Shown here: in pieces, positions 1 through 6,971 of the stretch | Position numbering within the stretch: position 1 is the first letter of the stretch | How the letters are laid out: the number at the start of each line of letters is the position of its first letter | From: a virus | Strand: one strand, 5' to 3' | Length of the DNA: 43,386 nucleotides | IMG/VR virus record: IMGVR_UViG_3300023079_000001 | Location: 1-43,386 of that record | Program-made: the position numbers and the translations under genes | The notes under the pieces: model-generated | What the model was told of the DNA's origin: nothing | The model's database searches: none | Seen by the model: only the letters and a program-made list of their open reading frames with translations

Positions 1-115
1 CAGATCGCTCTTTGCGTGATTGGTTAGCTGTTTGTTTCCACGATGCATTAATAGAGACTTCACCGACAGCTGCGATAGCAGCATTAATCGTGGAATGGAT
101 AGGAAAATAGGTCAT
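1..115 (-). CDS. 5' fragment of the 203-aa unknown protein gene (repeat copy)
   Basis: This is the duplicated beginning of the gene annotated at 42768-43379. The start codon is ATG at 113-115, and the reading frame runs off the left edge of the window. It is not a separate gene. On the circular molecule translation continues from base 1 into base 43264. It is listed so that the partial reading frame is not taken for a truncated gene. Confidence 0.85.
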   Translation of the reverse strand, partial: MTYFPIHSTINAAIAAVGEVSINASWKQTANQSRKERS

Positions 116-122
116 GATAGAA
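1..122. repeat. Terminal direct repeat, left copy
   Basis: Bases 1-122 are identical to 43265-43386. The left copy cuts off the start of the minus-strand 203-aa gene, while the right copy carries it whole, so the repeat lies inside a coding region. The simplest reading is an assembly overlap of a circular contig, which means the genome is complete and either circularly permuted or arbitrarily opened. A true T7-type physical terminal repeat of 122 bp cannot be excluded from sequence alone. Confidence 0.95.
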
Positions 123-231
123 TCCCTTAATAGAGAAGATAGGAATGGAAACGATGCAGACGATATAGACGATCGCATCCCATAGGACTCACATAGAATC
201 CTAGGCGGATAGAATCAGAACAGGGTCTAGA
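116..231 (-). other. Leader between the 62-aa and 203-aa genes, with short repeats
   Basis: No gene was found in this 116-bp gap. It holds three copies of ATAGAATC (117-124, 193-200, 209-216) and, read on the minus strand, three tandem 9-mers beginning ATCGT (ATCGTCTAT, ATCGTCTGC, ATCGTTTCC). No convincing promoter or terminator was seen. The repeats may bind a regulator or be chance; related AATCTA-type words recur in the quasi-palindrome at 42.2-42.7 kb. Confidence 0.4.
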
Positions 232-420
232 TTATACGTTATGATTGTTGTTTGGTCTAGCTTTATTTAGTAGTTCTACTAGAACAGCTACTTGCTCACC
301 CAACATACAAACAGTATCTTGTGTTGCTCTGCCGCTAGTGAGTGCTAGTTGATATTTTCGTCTAGCGTCTCTCAAACATTTGAGAAGTACAGTGTACTCT
401 CTAGTAGTCAATTCTAGCAT
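232..420 (-). CDS. Small unknown protein (62 aa)
   Basis: Not recognised. The 62-residue product is mostly helical in appearance, with a basic stretch (RDARRKYQLAL) followed by a leucine/valine-rich segment (EQVAVLVELLNKAR) that could form an amphipathic or coiled-coil helix. The ATG at 418-420 follows a GAGAGAG purine run on the minus strand, a plausible ribosome-binding site. It is the second gene of the short leftward unit that starts near 700 and crosses the circular junction into the 203-aa gene. The 10-bp gap to the gene upstream suggests co-transcription. Confidence 0.6.
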   Translation of the reverse strand: MLELTTREYTVLLKCLRDARRKYQLALTSGRATQDTVCMLGEQVAVLVELLNKARPNNNHNV

Positions 421-430
421 ATCTACTCTC

Positions 431-655
431 TCAGTTGCTGAATTGATATTCTACTAGAGAAAATCCAGCATTGTCAACACGTTGTTCAATCTTTCCATTC
501 AGGCCCGAATAGATATTCCATTGCCACAGTGGCAAATCATTCTGTACGCAGTAGTAATCAAATGCCCAGTTCACACCGTGAGTTGCAATTGTATCTTGTA
601 CCATTTCAGAGAATGGGAACTTTGTAGAACCCTTCAATGTTTGTTTAGTTTGCAT
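431..655 (-). CDS. Small unknown protein (74 aa)
   Basis: Not recognised. The 74-aa product is rich in aromatic residues (for example WAFDYYCVQNDLPLWQW), which suggests a compact globular fold. There is no signal peptide or membrane segment. The ATG lies at 653-655 with an AGGA about ten bases upstream. It is the promoter-proximal gene of the leftward unit divergent from the late operon, so it is probably controlled by the operator-rich region at 656-1146. Its small size and position beside the control region would suit a regulator or host-modifying protein, but nothing in the sequence proves this. Confidence 0.6.
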   Translation of the reverse strand: MQTKQTLKGSTKFPFSEMVQDTIATHGVNWAFDYYCVQNDLPLWQWNIYSGLNGKIEQRVDNAGFSLVEYQFSN

Positions 656-700
656 TCTTTGTCATCCTAGAGAAACCGATCAAACCGTCGGCAGGTACTC

Positions 701-735
701 TTATATAAGCACGCACCGTGCCAGCTTTGCCAAAA
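701..735 (-). promoter_or_regulatory. Candidate promoter for the leftward unit, with sigma54-like motif
   Basis: On the minus strand, TGGCACG-GTGC-GTGCT (708-723) matches the -24/-12 sigma54 consensus TGGCACG-N4-TTGCW at all but one position, with correct GG/GC spacing. It is followed at once by TATATAAG (702-707 and on), which could instead be a sigma70 -10 box with a poor TTGGCA -35 upstream. The core GCACG-CAC-CGTGC (709-721 region) is also a short inverted repeat, so it may be a protein-binding site. The start codon of the 74-aa gene is about 50 bases downstream. Which reading is right cannot be decided here. Confidence 0.4.
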
Positions 736-783
736 TAAAAAGTCCTTTAAAATCAACAACTTAGAATCCACCCTATTCAGGCC

Positions 784-841
784 CGACAAAGAATGTCACT
801 TTCTATCTGACAAATATTGTCACCCATGACAAATATCGTCA
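784..841. promoter_or_regulatory. Cluster of TGACAA/TTGTCA operator-like palindromes
   Basis: A perfect inverted repeat TGACAA-ATA-TTGTCA lies at 808-822. A near copy TGACAA-ATA-TCGTCA lies at 827-841, with centres 19 bp apart (about two helical turns). A weaker third copy, CGACAA-AGA-ATGTCA, is at 784-798. Repeated dyads with helical phasing in a divergent intergenic region are typical of dimeric repressor or activator sites. No obvious helix-turn-helix regulator gene was found in the genome apart from terminase-type ones, so the binding protein may come from the host or be an unrecognised small phage protein. Confidence 0.6.
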
Positions 842-887
842 CTCTCACAATGCAGAATCCTATCTCACATCACGCAGTCAGAAGTAA

Positions 888-962
888 GTAAGTCCTAACT
901 AACCTACCCAGACTATAGTAAGCACTAACTAACTTCCAATTTTGAAGTGAGTACACACTAAC
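888..962. repeat. Three 16-bp direct repeats, 29-30 bp apart
   Basis: GTAAGTCCTAACTAAC (888-903), GTAAGCACTAACTAAC (918-933) and GTGAGTACACACTAAC (947-962) form a phased array. The first two also read as imperfect dyads, AGTAAG-N2-CTAACT. Spacing of 30 and 29 bp (about three helical turns) would put bound proteins on one face of the DNA. They sit between the operator cluster and the late genes, so they may be activator sites for late transcription or iterons. No gene lies here. Confidence 0.6.
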
Positions 963-1080
963 ATTGACGGGGGTAGAGGCTTTTTACGGGGGCGTGGTTT
1001 CATATCCTACTAGGGCTCAGAAGAAAATTTCTAAATTTTCCAGGTAGAGGTGACCAACAAAAATTTTTTATTTTCTAGAT
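963..1080. other. Non-coding stretch upstream of the late operon
   Basis: No gene was seen. The stretch has a G-rich segment after TTGACG (964-969) with two GGTAGAGG words (972-979 and 1043-1050), and an A/T-rich segment (about 1022-1080). TTGACG looks like a -35 box, but no acceptable -10 lies 16-18 bp downstream of it. GGTAGAGG recurs at 42682-42689 beside the quasi-palindrome. Confidence 0.4.
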
Positions 1081-1109
1081 TCGTCAGCAACTAGGATTCA
1101 AAATAAAAT
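1081..1109 (+). promoter_or_regulatory. Candidate late promoter
   Basis: TCGTCA (1081-1086, four of six matches to TTGACA), a 17-bp spacer and TAAAAT (1104-1109, five of six matches to TATAAT). Transcription would begin near 1116, about 30 bases before the small terminase start. The weak -35 box and the repeat arrays upstream suggest that an activator is needed, as expected for a late promoter. This is inference from motif matches only. Confidence 0.4.
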
Positions 1110-1146
1110 CTAGACTAGTCCGAAGAAGTTGAAAGGAGAACAGATC

Positions 1147-1779
1147 GTGACGGGAACCAACATAGTATCTAGTGGGATTCGCGGACGGGCGAAGGAAATG
1201 CTGAGTCTTGGAATTCCAGCAAGTGCAGTAGCTGCGAGATTGGGAGTAACAGATTCCATGATTTCGCAACTCTTGGCGGACCCAGATTTCGCAGCCAGCG
1301 TGCAGGAAGCAACAATTGAATCCAGTGACGAAGATCAGCAATTCGATAATCTGCTACAGAAGACAGAATTGGAATCTTTACAGAACATCTCAAACAAGAT
1401 CAAGTTTGGAAATCTCCAACAAAGTCTGGTTGCTTTCCGAACTCTTAATGGAGCCAGAAAAAGAAGAGATTCCAGCATTCTTGCAACTCAGCCAGTTGGA
1501 TCAGTTGTACAGATTTCTATGCCTGTCGTCCTGATTCCAACCTACGTGATGAATGCAAGAAGTGAGATCGTGGAAGTTGATGGGCAGGTTATGGCATCTG
1601 CCAGCCCGAAAAGATTGGATGAAATCGTGCAGCAAAAGACTGGAGTTGCAGTCACACTGAAGCAAGAAAAACTAGAGCAAGCCAAACATGTTCTGGAATC
1701 TGTAGTTCGCAGTGTAGTAATGCCAGCCAGAAGGCCAGTTCGACAACTTGGAAAGACAGATCTTGTAGATCTACTTTGA
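1147..1779 (+). CDS. terS: Terminase small subunit
   Basis: Probable DNA-recognition subunit of the packaging motor (210 aa). The N-terminal third holds a helix-turn-helix (GIPASAVAARLGVTDSMISQ, about residues 22-41), as in many small terminases. It is followed by an acidic/glutamine-rich oligomerisation-like segment, and the C-terminal part is basic (RPVRQLGK). A GTG start at 1147 is chosen because AAGGAG lies 8 bases upstream; a longer TTG start at 1129 would lack that site. It is the first late gene, two genes before the large terminase. A phage DNA-binding regulator is the alternative, but length and position favour TerS. Confidence 0.75.
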   Translation: MTGTNIVSSGIRGRAKEMLSLGIPASAVAARLGVTDSMISQLLADPDFAASVQEATIESSDEDQQFDNLLQKTELESLQNISNKIKFGNLQQSLVAFRTLNGARKRRDSSILATQPVGSVVQISMPVVLIPTYVMNARSEIVEVDGQVMASASPKRLDEIVQQKTGVAVTLKQEKLEQAKHVLESVVRSVVMPARRPVRQLGKTDLVDLL

Positions 1780-1796
1780 AACTTTTGGAGAACTTG

Positions 1797-2015
1797 ATGA
1801 TTTCAAACCTGGTTACTCTCTTGGTTCTTGTCTTAATTATCGGATTAGTGTGGTGGATCCTAACAACTTACGTCACCCTCCCAGCTCCATTCTATAAGAT
1901 TGCTGGAGTAATTGTTGCAATCATCTTTGTGCTTCTTCTCGTTGGGATTCTTTTTGGTGGAGTTAGTCTACCGCACATTCTTGCTCTCTATCCAGGAAGT
2001 AAAGTACTGGTCTGA
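1797..2015 (+). CDS. Small two-helix membrane protein
   Basis: The 72-aa product has two hydrophobic segments, roughly residues 5-23 (VTLLVLVLIIGLVWWIL) and 35-55 (IAGVIVAIIFVLLLVGILF), separated by a short proline-containing turn, so it should sit in the inner membrane. The pattern resembles the Thivi_2564-type small membrane proteins found in many phages. A holin role is possible, but no endolysin was found beside it. The ATG at 1797 is preceded by GGAG at the right distance; upstream in-frame TTG codons overlap the end of terS. It lies between the terminase subunits in the late operon. Confidence 0.65.
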   Translation: MISNLVTLLVLVLIIGLVWWILTTYVTLPAPFYKIAGVIVAIIFVLLLVGILFGGVSLPHILALYPGSKVLV

Positions 2016-2031
2016 TTAACTGGAGATCTAA

Positions 2032-2268
2032 ATGAATTTTGGTTACGCACTTTCTGAACTAAAAAAAGGTTCTTTTGTTTGCAGAAAAGGCTGGAATGGG
2101 AAAGGATTGTGGCTAACTTTGCAAGTTCCTGATCAACACAGCAAAATGACACTTCCCTATATCTACTTGAATTATCCAAAAGACGCAGCAAATACTCCAG
2201 GAGCAAGAGTTCCTTGGACACCAAGTCAGACAGATTTATTGGCTGATGATTGGGAAGTTGTTGTATGA
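2032..2268 (+). CDS. tad2: Tad2-like anti-Thoeris protein (DUF2829)
   Basis: The 78-aa protein has the DUF2829 pattern. It opens with NFGYALSELKKG, has the basic-aromatic motif RKGWNGKGLWL (about residues 20-30), a central beta strand ending IYLN, and the conserved C-terminal WTPSQTDLLADDWEVV. Members of this family (Thoeris anti-defense 2) bind and sequester the cyclic-ADP-ribose signal made by Thoeris ThsB, so that the effector is not triggered; some homologues also bind other nucleotide signals. That it does so here is inferred from family membership. GGAG precedes the ATG. Its TGA overlaps the ATG of the large terminase (ATGA), so the two are translationally coupled and expressed late, an unexpected setting for a defence inhibitor. 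Confidence 0.85.
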   Translation: MNFGYALSELKKGSFVCRKGWNGKGLWLTLQVPDQHSKMTLPYIYLNYPKDAANTPGARVPWTPSQTDLLADDWEVVV

Positions 2269-3749
2269 GCAGTGAAGAGATACTAGTTGACAGTTCGAGT
2301 GCGGCAGCAACAGCTAAGGCAGATTTCAACTATCTTGCAGGTCTGGCATTAGCAGGAGAGTTTCTGTTCGCATTCCCGAAATGGTATCTAGTTCTCTTCT
2401 CTCTTCTCACACAATTCAAGAATCGAGTAGAACGTTTCGCAATCGGACTTCCTCGTGGATTTGCCAAGACAACATTCATCAAGATCCTCTGTCTTTGGTA
2501 CATCTTATTCAGCCACAAAACATTTATCCTAGTGGTGAGCGCAAGTGAAAAGAAGGCAACCAGTATTCTGTCAGATTTGGAAGACATGCTCAGTTCTCCA
2601 AATATTAGAAGACTTTTTGGCCATTGGGACTCCGCGCTCGAAGAGAACAACAACACAACAAAAGTATTCTATTTTCGAGGAAGAACAATCGTACTGTGGG
2701 CAGCAGGCGCAGGAACCAGTGTTCGAGGAATCAATAGAAAGAATCAAAGACCCGATGTAATATTGATGGATGATATCCAGGACAAGGAAGATGCCAAGAA
2801 CAAGGAAATGGCAGACGATTTGTTGGTCTGGATGTTGGGCACACTGATGAAAGCACGCAGCCCGTTCGGTTGCATTTTCATTTTCGTCGGGAATATGTAC
2901 CCACAGAATTCTATTCTCGAGAAACTCAAGAACAATTCCCAATGGGTGTCTCTTATTGTTGGTGGGATTCTAGCAGATGGAACTAGTCTCTGGGAAAGTC
3001 TGAGGCCAGTTGAGGAACTCCTGGAAGAATACCAATCTGACACAGAAATGGGACACCCAGAAGTCTTTATTTCTGAAGTTCTGAATTCAACTGACATTGC
3101 ACTCGCATCTGGCATTGATATTTCCAAGATTCCTACACTGCCCTCTTATTTTAAAGAGATCTTAGACGAAGATCAGAATGCAGGGGAAGCAAGTTTCATC
3201 CTAATTGACCCAAGCGGTGCAAAGAAGAAAAGTGACGACTGTACAATAAATCATTTTGAGGTACTCGATGGCAAACCTATTTTCGATGAACTCGTTTCTG
3301 GTGTCTTTACGCCCACTGAAACCATCAAACTCACGATTGATCTCGCGATACGTAGAAACACAAGGCTCATCTGCGTTGAAGATGTTGCTTACCAAAGCAC
3401 TCTCCTTCACCACTTCGAACAGTACTGCGAGCGTGAAGGAATTACTGGATTTTTCTTCCAGCCGGTTTCCCCCAGAGGACAGGCAAAGAATAATAGGATT
3501 AAGCGAGGAGTTGTAAAGATCATTGCAGGAGAAATTTATCTCCATCCTAAAGTCCGCTCAATTGTAGTGAGTCAATATATTGGATGGAATCCTCTCAAAA
3601 CAACTAATGTGGATGACGTAATTGATCCCATTGGATATGTAGAGGAAGTCTTGCAGGTTTATCCAGATCTTGCAGGCCGACAAATTCTAGAATTCAGAGC
3701 GTCAGAAACTAAAGCATCACACTCAGAAGATCTTCCCCTTCCCTGGTAG
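2265..3749 (+). CDS. terL: Terminase large subunit
   Basis: ATP-driven motor and nuclease that packages DNA into the prohead (494 aa). The N-terminal ATPase has a Walker A-like GLPRGFAKTT (61-70) and a Walker B VILMDD (165-170). The C-terminal RNase H-like nuclease shows an ILIDPSG strand with D315 and a later acidic pair in CVED (E372, D373). The start is the ATG at 2265, which overlaps the stop of the tad2-like gene; an in-frame TTG at 2250 would lie inside that gene. The packaging strategy (headful or other) cannot be assigned by eye; a phylogeny of TerL would help decide it. Confidence 0.95.
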   Translation: MSSEEILVDSSSAAATAKADFNYLAGLALAGEFLFAFPKWYLVLFSLLTQFKNRVERFAIGLPRGFAKTTFIKILCLWYILFSHKTFILVVSASEKKATSILSDLEDMLSSPNIRRLFGHWDSALEENNNTTKVFYFRGRTIVLWAAGAGTSVRGINRKNQRPDVILMDDIQDKEDAKNKEMADDLLVWMLGTLMKARSPFGCIFIFVGNMYPQNSILEKLKNNSQWVSLIVGGILADGTSLWESLRPVEELLEEYQSDTEMGHPEVFISEVLNSTDIALASGIDISKIPTLPSYFKEILDEDQNAGEASFILIDPSGAKKKSDDCTINHFEVLDGKPIFDELVSGVFTPTETIKLTIDLAIRRNTRLICVEDVAYQSTLLHHFEQYCEREGITGFFFQPVSPRGQAKNNRIKRGVVKIIAGEIYLHPKVRSIVVSQYIGWNPLKTTNVDDVIDPIGYVEEVLQVYPDLAGRQILEFRASETKASHSEDLPLPW

Positions 3750-3782
3750 TTTCCCAAATCTTTCCCAAAGCAGGACCATCAA

Positions 3783-5729
3783 ATGGCAACAACATCAGCA
3801 TTCACTAGAACTCTGACAATTGATCAGAGGAAACATCTTTTGGATTATGCAAAGATTTGTGCCGGACAATCAAGCGAATTGGGAACATTTAGACAGTTGC
3901 TAACTTATCGGGATCGTGCCTATCAAAGTCAGCTGAATATGACGGCCGAACACTTGAAGGCAATCCGCGCAAACATGCTAGGAGATGCCAGAAAAATTCG
4001 GGATCTGACAGTTCCAATTGTGATGCCGCAAATAGAAAGTGCAGTAGCTTACCAAGCAGGAGTCTATCTTTCTTCCTGGCCAATTTTTCCAGTTGTTTCC
4101 TCCCCGCAGAATCAACCAATTGTAGACCAGTTCCAAACAGTAATGAACAATCATGCAATACAGTATGGTTGGACGCGCGAGATGATTAAATGGTTTCGTG
4201 ACGGATTCAAATATAATTGGGGTGCAGCTTTCGTACACTGGAAAAAGACCAGCGTGACTCGAATCACAACAAGTACAGATGTTTCCACTGCTGGTCAAGC
4301 AAAGGTGAATCAACTTACTTACGGTGGAAACTGCATCACACGAATTGATCCCTACAATTGTTTCATGGACATGCGAGTAGAGCCAGCCAAACATCATGAA
4401 GAAGGAGAATTCTTCGGCTGGAATGTTCTAATGAATCGCATGGCATTCCGTCGTTTTGTAGAAGGCCTCGACAAGACGCGGACAACAAATCTGAATGAAG
4501 CAATTAATTCTGGCTACATGGGAACCAGTTTTGGTGACTCATCGAATCCGCAAGATTTTTACATTCCACCAGTTAATCAACTCCTTGACATTAATCGTCT
4601 CGCATTATCTGGTAAAAACTGGCTGGCTTGGGCAGGGATAGAGCGTCAAGGTGGCGCAAACGAAGTAAATTACAAGAACCAATATGTAGTAACTCCTTTC
4701 TTATGCCGCGCTATGCCGGCAGATTTCGGTGCGATCGGAAAGCAGCCCACGATTTATTTCTGCTACATCGTAAATTGGCAGTATATTGTCTACGTCGAAG
4801 AAATGGTGACAGCAAATGATTATCTTCCGGTTTTTATTACCCAGCCATACGAAGACGGACTCGGATATCAAACAAAATCGCTCCTTGACAATGCTCTTCC
4901 ATTCCAAGACATGTCCTCTGCGCTATGGAATATATCTCTGGAAAGCCAGCGTCGTAAAGTCTTTGACCGTCTCATTTACAACGAGCGCTTCATCGACAAA
5001 AAAGATATCGACCCTGTATCCGCTGTTGCACGTATTCCGTTGAGAAATGCTGCAATGTTTAAGGGCGATGACATAGGGAAGGCAATCTATCAAATTCCAT
5101 ACCGAGAAGACAATCTCCAAGCATCCCTCCAAATGAGTGAGATGGTTTCTCAAATGGCAGATGTTTCTTCAGGCCAGAACAAAGTTCAGCGTGGACAATT
5201 CCAGCCAGGAAATAAATCTGTCACGGAATTTGAGCAGACAATGGATGGCAGTAATTCCCGTCAACAACTCACTAGCATGTCAATTGAGCACCAGTCAATT
5301 ACTCCGTTGAAGGAAACTCTCAAAGCAAACATGCTGCTGAATCAGACTTCCGGAGAAATGCTGGATCGCGAGAATAAGCAACTAGTCAAGATAGATCCAG
5401 TGCAACTCCGCGACACAATGATGGAGTTCAAACTTACTGATGGACTCCTGCCAATTGAGAAGTTGATGAATCCTCAGTTGCTCATGGTGTTCTTGCAAAC
5501 TGCTCAAGCAATGCCAGTTGTAATGGGAGAATACGATATCATGGGGATGTTTATCTACTGGATGAAATTGAAAGGAGCATGGTGGTTGGAAGATTTCAAA
5601 CGTACACCAGAACAACAGCAACAATTCACTCAGATGTTGCAGCAAACAAGTGCAGCTCAGAATGCTGTGCCGCCAGAACAAAATCCTGCATTAGCTGCCC
5701 TACCACAAGGACAAACAGCACTTCAGTAA
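3783..5729 (+). CDS. Portal (connector) protein
   Basis: The 648-aa protein directly follows terL, and its size and sequence style fit podovirus portal proteins. An early region (VPIVMPQIESAVAYQAGVYL) resembles the clip/wing start of such proteins, and the C-terminal tail is glutamine-rich (PEQQQQFTQMLQQ). It should form the dodecameric ring at one capsid vertex, through which DNA enters and to which the adaptor binds. AGGA upstream of the ATG serves as ribosome-binding site. The assignment rests on gene order plus overall family resemblance rather than on catalytic motifs. Confidence 0.85.
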   Translation: MATTSAFTRTLTIDQRKHLLDYAKICAGQSSELGTFRQLLTYRDRAYQSQLNMTAEHLKAIRANMLGDARKIRDLTVPIVMPQIESAVAYQAGVYLSSWPIFPVVSSPQNQPIVDQFQTVMNNHAIQYGWTREMIKWFRDGFKYNWGAAFVHWKKTSVTRITTSTDVSTAGQAKVNQLTYGGNCITRIDPYNCFMDMRVEPAKHHEEGEFFGWNVLMNRMAFRRFVEGLDKTRTTNLNEAINSGYMGTSFGDSSNPQDFYIPPVNQLLDINRLALSGKNWLAWAGIERQGGANEVNYKNQYVVTPFLCRAMPADFGAIGKQPTIYFCYIVNWQYIVYVEEMVTANDYLPVFITQPYEDGLGYQTKSLLDNALPFQDMSSALWNISLESQRRKVFDRLIYNERFIDKKDIDPVSAVARIPLRNAAMFKGDDIGKAIYQIPYREDNLQASLQMSEMVSQMADVSSGQNKVQRGQFQPGNKSVTEFEQTMDGSNSRQQLTSMSIEHQSITPLKETLKANMLLNQTSGEMLDRENKQLVKIDPVQLRDTMMEFKLTDGLLPIEKLMNPQLLMVFLQTAQAMPVVMGEYDIMGMFIYWMKLKGAWWLEDFKRTPEQQQQFTQMLQQTSAAQNAVPPEQNPALAALPQGQTALQ

Positions 5730-5744
5730 TTTTGGAGATTACAC

Positions 5745-6107
5745 ATGACGCCAGATTATTCAGGAAGATTCAATACGTTTATTCTATCTCCTGCAGAACT
5801 CCAAGCTGCACGAACAGTGAATCCATTCTTTCTAGCCTACCTACAGAATAAGATCGCAACCTACGCAAATGCAATCATAGAGGATGGCTATGACGGAGAA
5901 AAGAATCAAGTAGATTCCCAAGTTCTCACAATGCTCCGACACGAGAAACTCAAGGCTCAAGTAATTGTACTAGAAGAACTTTTCATGGAGTGTTCGGCTC
6001 CAGAACAAACAGAACCAAATGAAGAAGATCCAGGTCAACAAGAAATGTTCGATCCAAGAGATCCAGTAGATCCCACAAAACCACGTTCCCAAGCAAGTCA
6101 CTCGTGA
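5745..6107 (+). CDS. Unknown protein between portal and scaffold (120 aa)
   Basis: Not recognised. Residues 1-85 are probably helical and end in LKAQVIVLEELFMEC. The last 35 residues are acidic, proline-rich and likely disordered (PNEEDPGQQEMFDPRDPVD). GGAG precedes the ATG. Many podoviruses have a small gene at this place between portal and scaffold. A role in head assembly is inferred from position only. Confidence 0.7.
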   Translation: MTPDYSGRFNTFILSPAELQAARTVNPFFLAYLQNKIATYANAIIEDGYDGEKNQVDSQVLTMLRHEKLKAQVIVLEELFMECSAPEQTEPNEEDPGQQEMFDPRDPVDPTKPRSQASHS

Positions 6108-6143
6108 CTAGCAATTTCTTAACTTCAAGTGAAAGAGAAAATC

Positions 6144-6932
6144 ATGGCATTCCTCTCTGGTATTTTTAGTGCTCCTGCGCCCTCTCCTGCTCAGCCGAAT
6201 CAGCAAGGAAATCAGCAGCCAAATAATCAGCAGCAGCCTGCACCAAATCAACAACAAGGACAACCAAATCCTGAGCCCCCAAATAATGCAGCAGCTCAGC
6301 CGAAACCAGCAAATTCTTCAATGGATACGCTGATGCAATTGATGACTCCCAGCAAGGAAGTTGTAGAGGCGCGGAATAAACAGAATGAAATGCAGCAGCA
6401 AGGAATCTTTCCTGAAGTAAAGCCAGAACAAATCCAGGCAAGTCTTGCAAATGCAGATTTCACAACTGGAATTGCACCAGAACTTGCACAAAAAGCACTT
6501 GGTGGTGATGTTCAGTCTCTAATGCAGCTGATCAATACAGCATCTAGAAATGCAGTTGCATCAAGTATGCAGCTTTCTCAAGGTCTTGTAGAACACGGAG
6601 TTAAGACAGGGCAGGAACGATTTAGTTCTACGTTAGATTCGCGATTCCGTGATTTGCAACTCAGGAATCAGAATGTTGAAAACCCGGCGCTAAATCACCC
6701 ATTAGCAAAGGGAATGCTACAAAGCATTGCAGCCCAAATTGCAAACGCTAATCCCAAACTCTCCCCCTCAGAAGTTACCAAGCAAGCGGAAACACATTTT
6801 CTGCAATTCGCCAAAGATTTATCTGCACCCACACCTGCGCAAGAGTCTCTGAACAAGCCTCCTGAGAAAGATTGGTTGCGGTATTTGGAAGATGGAAGCA
6901 CAACAAGTTCTAATGTGCCTCCTAATTCCTAA
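6144..6932 (+). CDS. Capsid scaffolding protein
   Basis: Probable scaffold (262 aa): position directly before the major capsid gene, an N-terminal low-complexity segment very rich in Gln, Asn and Pro (about residues 10-60), helical middle regions and an acidic, proline-containing end. These are usual traits of podovirus scaffolds, which shape the prohead and then leave. The ATG at 6144 with GAGA upstream is preferred over a GTG at 6129. No protease motif was seen, so scaffold removal probably does not depend on a protease encoded here. Confidence 0.75.
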   Translation: MAFLSGIFSAPAPSPAQPNQQGNQQPNNQQQPAPNQQQGQPNPEPPNNAAAQPKPANSSMDTLMQLMTPSKEVVEARNKQNEMQQQGIFPEVKPEQIQASLANADFTTGIAPELAQKALGGDVQSLMQLINTASRNAVASSMQLSQGLVEHGVKTGQERFSSTLDSRFRDLQLRNQNVENPALNHPLAKGMLQSIAAQIANANPKLSPSEVTKQAETHFLQFAKDLSAPTPAQESLNKPPEKDWLRYLEDGSTTSSNVPPNS

Positions 6933-6971
6933 ACTCTTCGGCGCTTAGCGTCAAACAACTGAGGAATTATC

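Noticed and set aside
482-670. Plus-strand frame of 62 aa opposite the 74-aa gene
   Set aside because: It is antisense to a frame with better start signals and has no ribosome-binding site or composition typical of this genome's proteins.
964-969. TTGACG as -35 box of a late promoter
   Set aside because: The sequence 16-18 bp downstream is G-rich (around ACGGGGG) and gives no -10 box.
1129-1146. TTG start for the small terminase
   Set aside because: It would place the AAGGAG ribosome-binding site inside the coding region; the GTG at 1147 uses that site.
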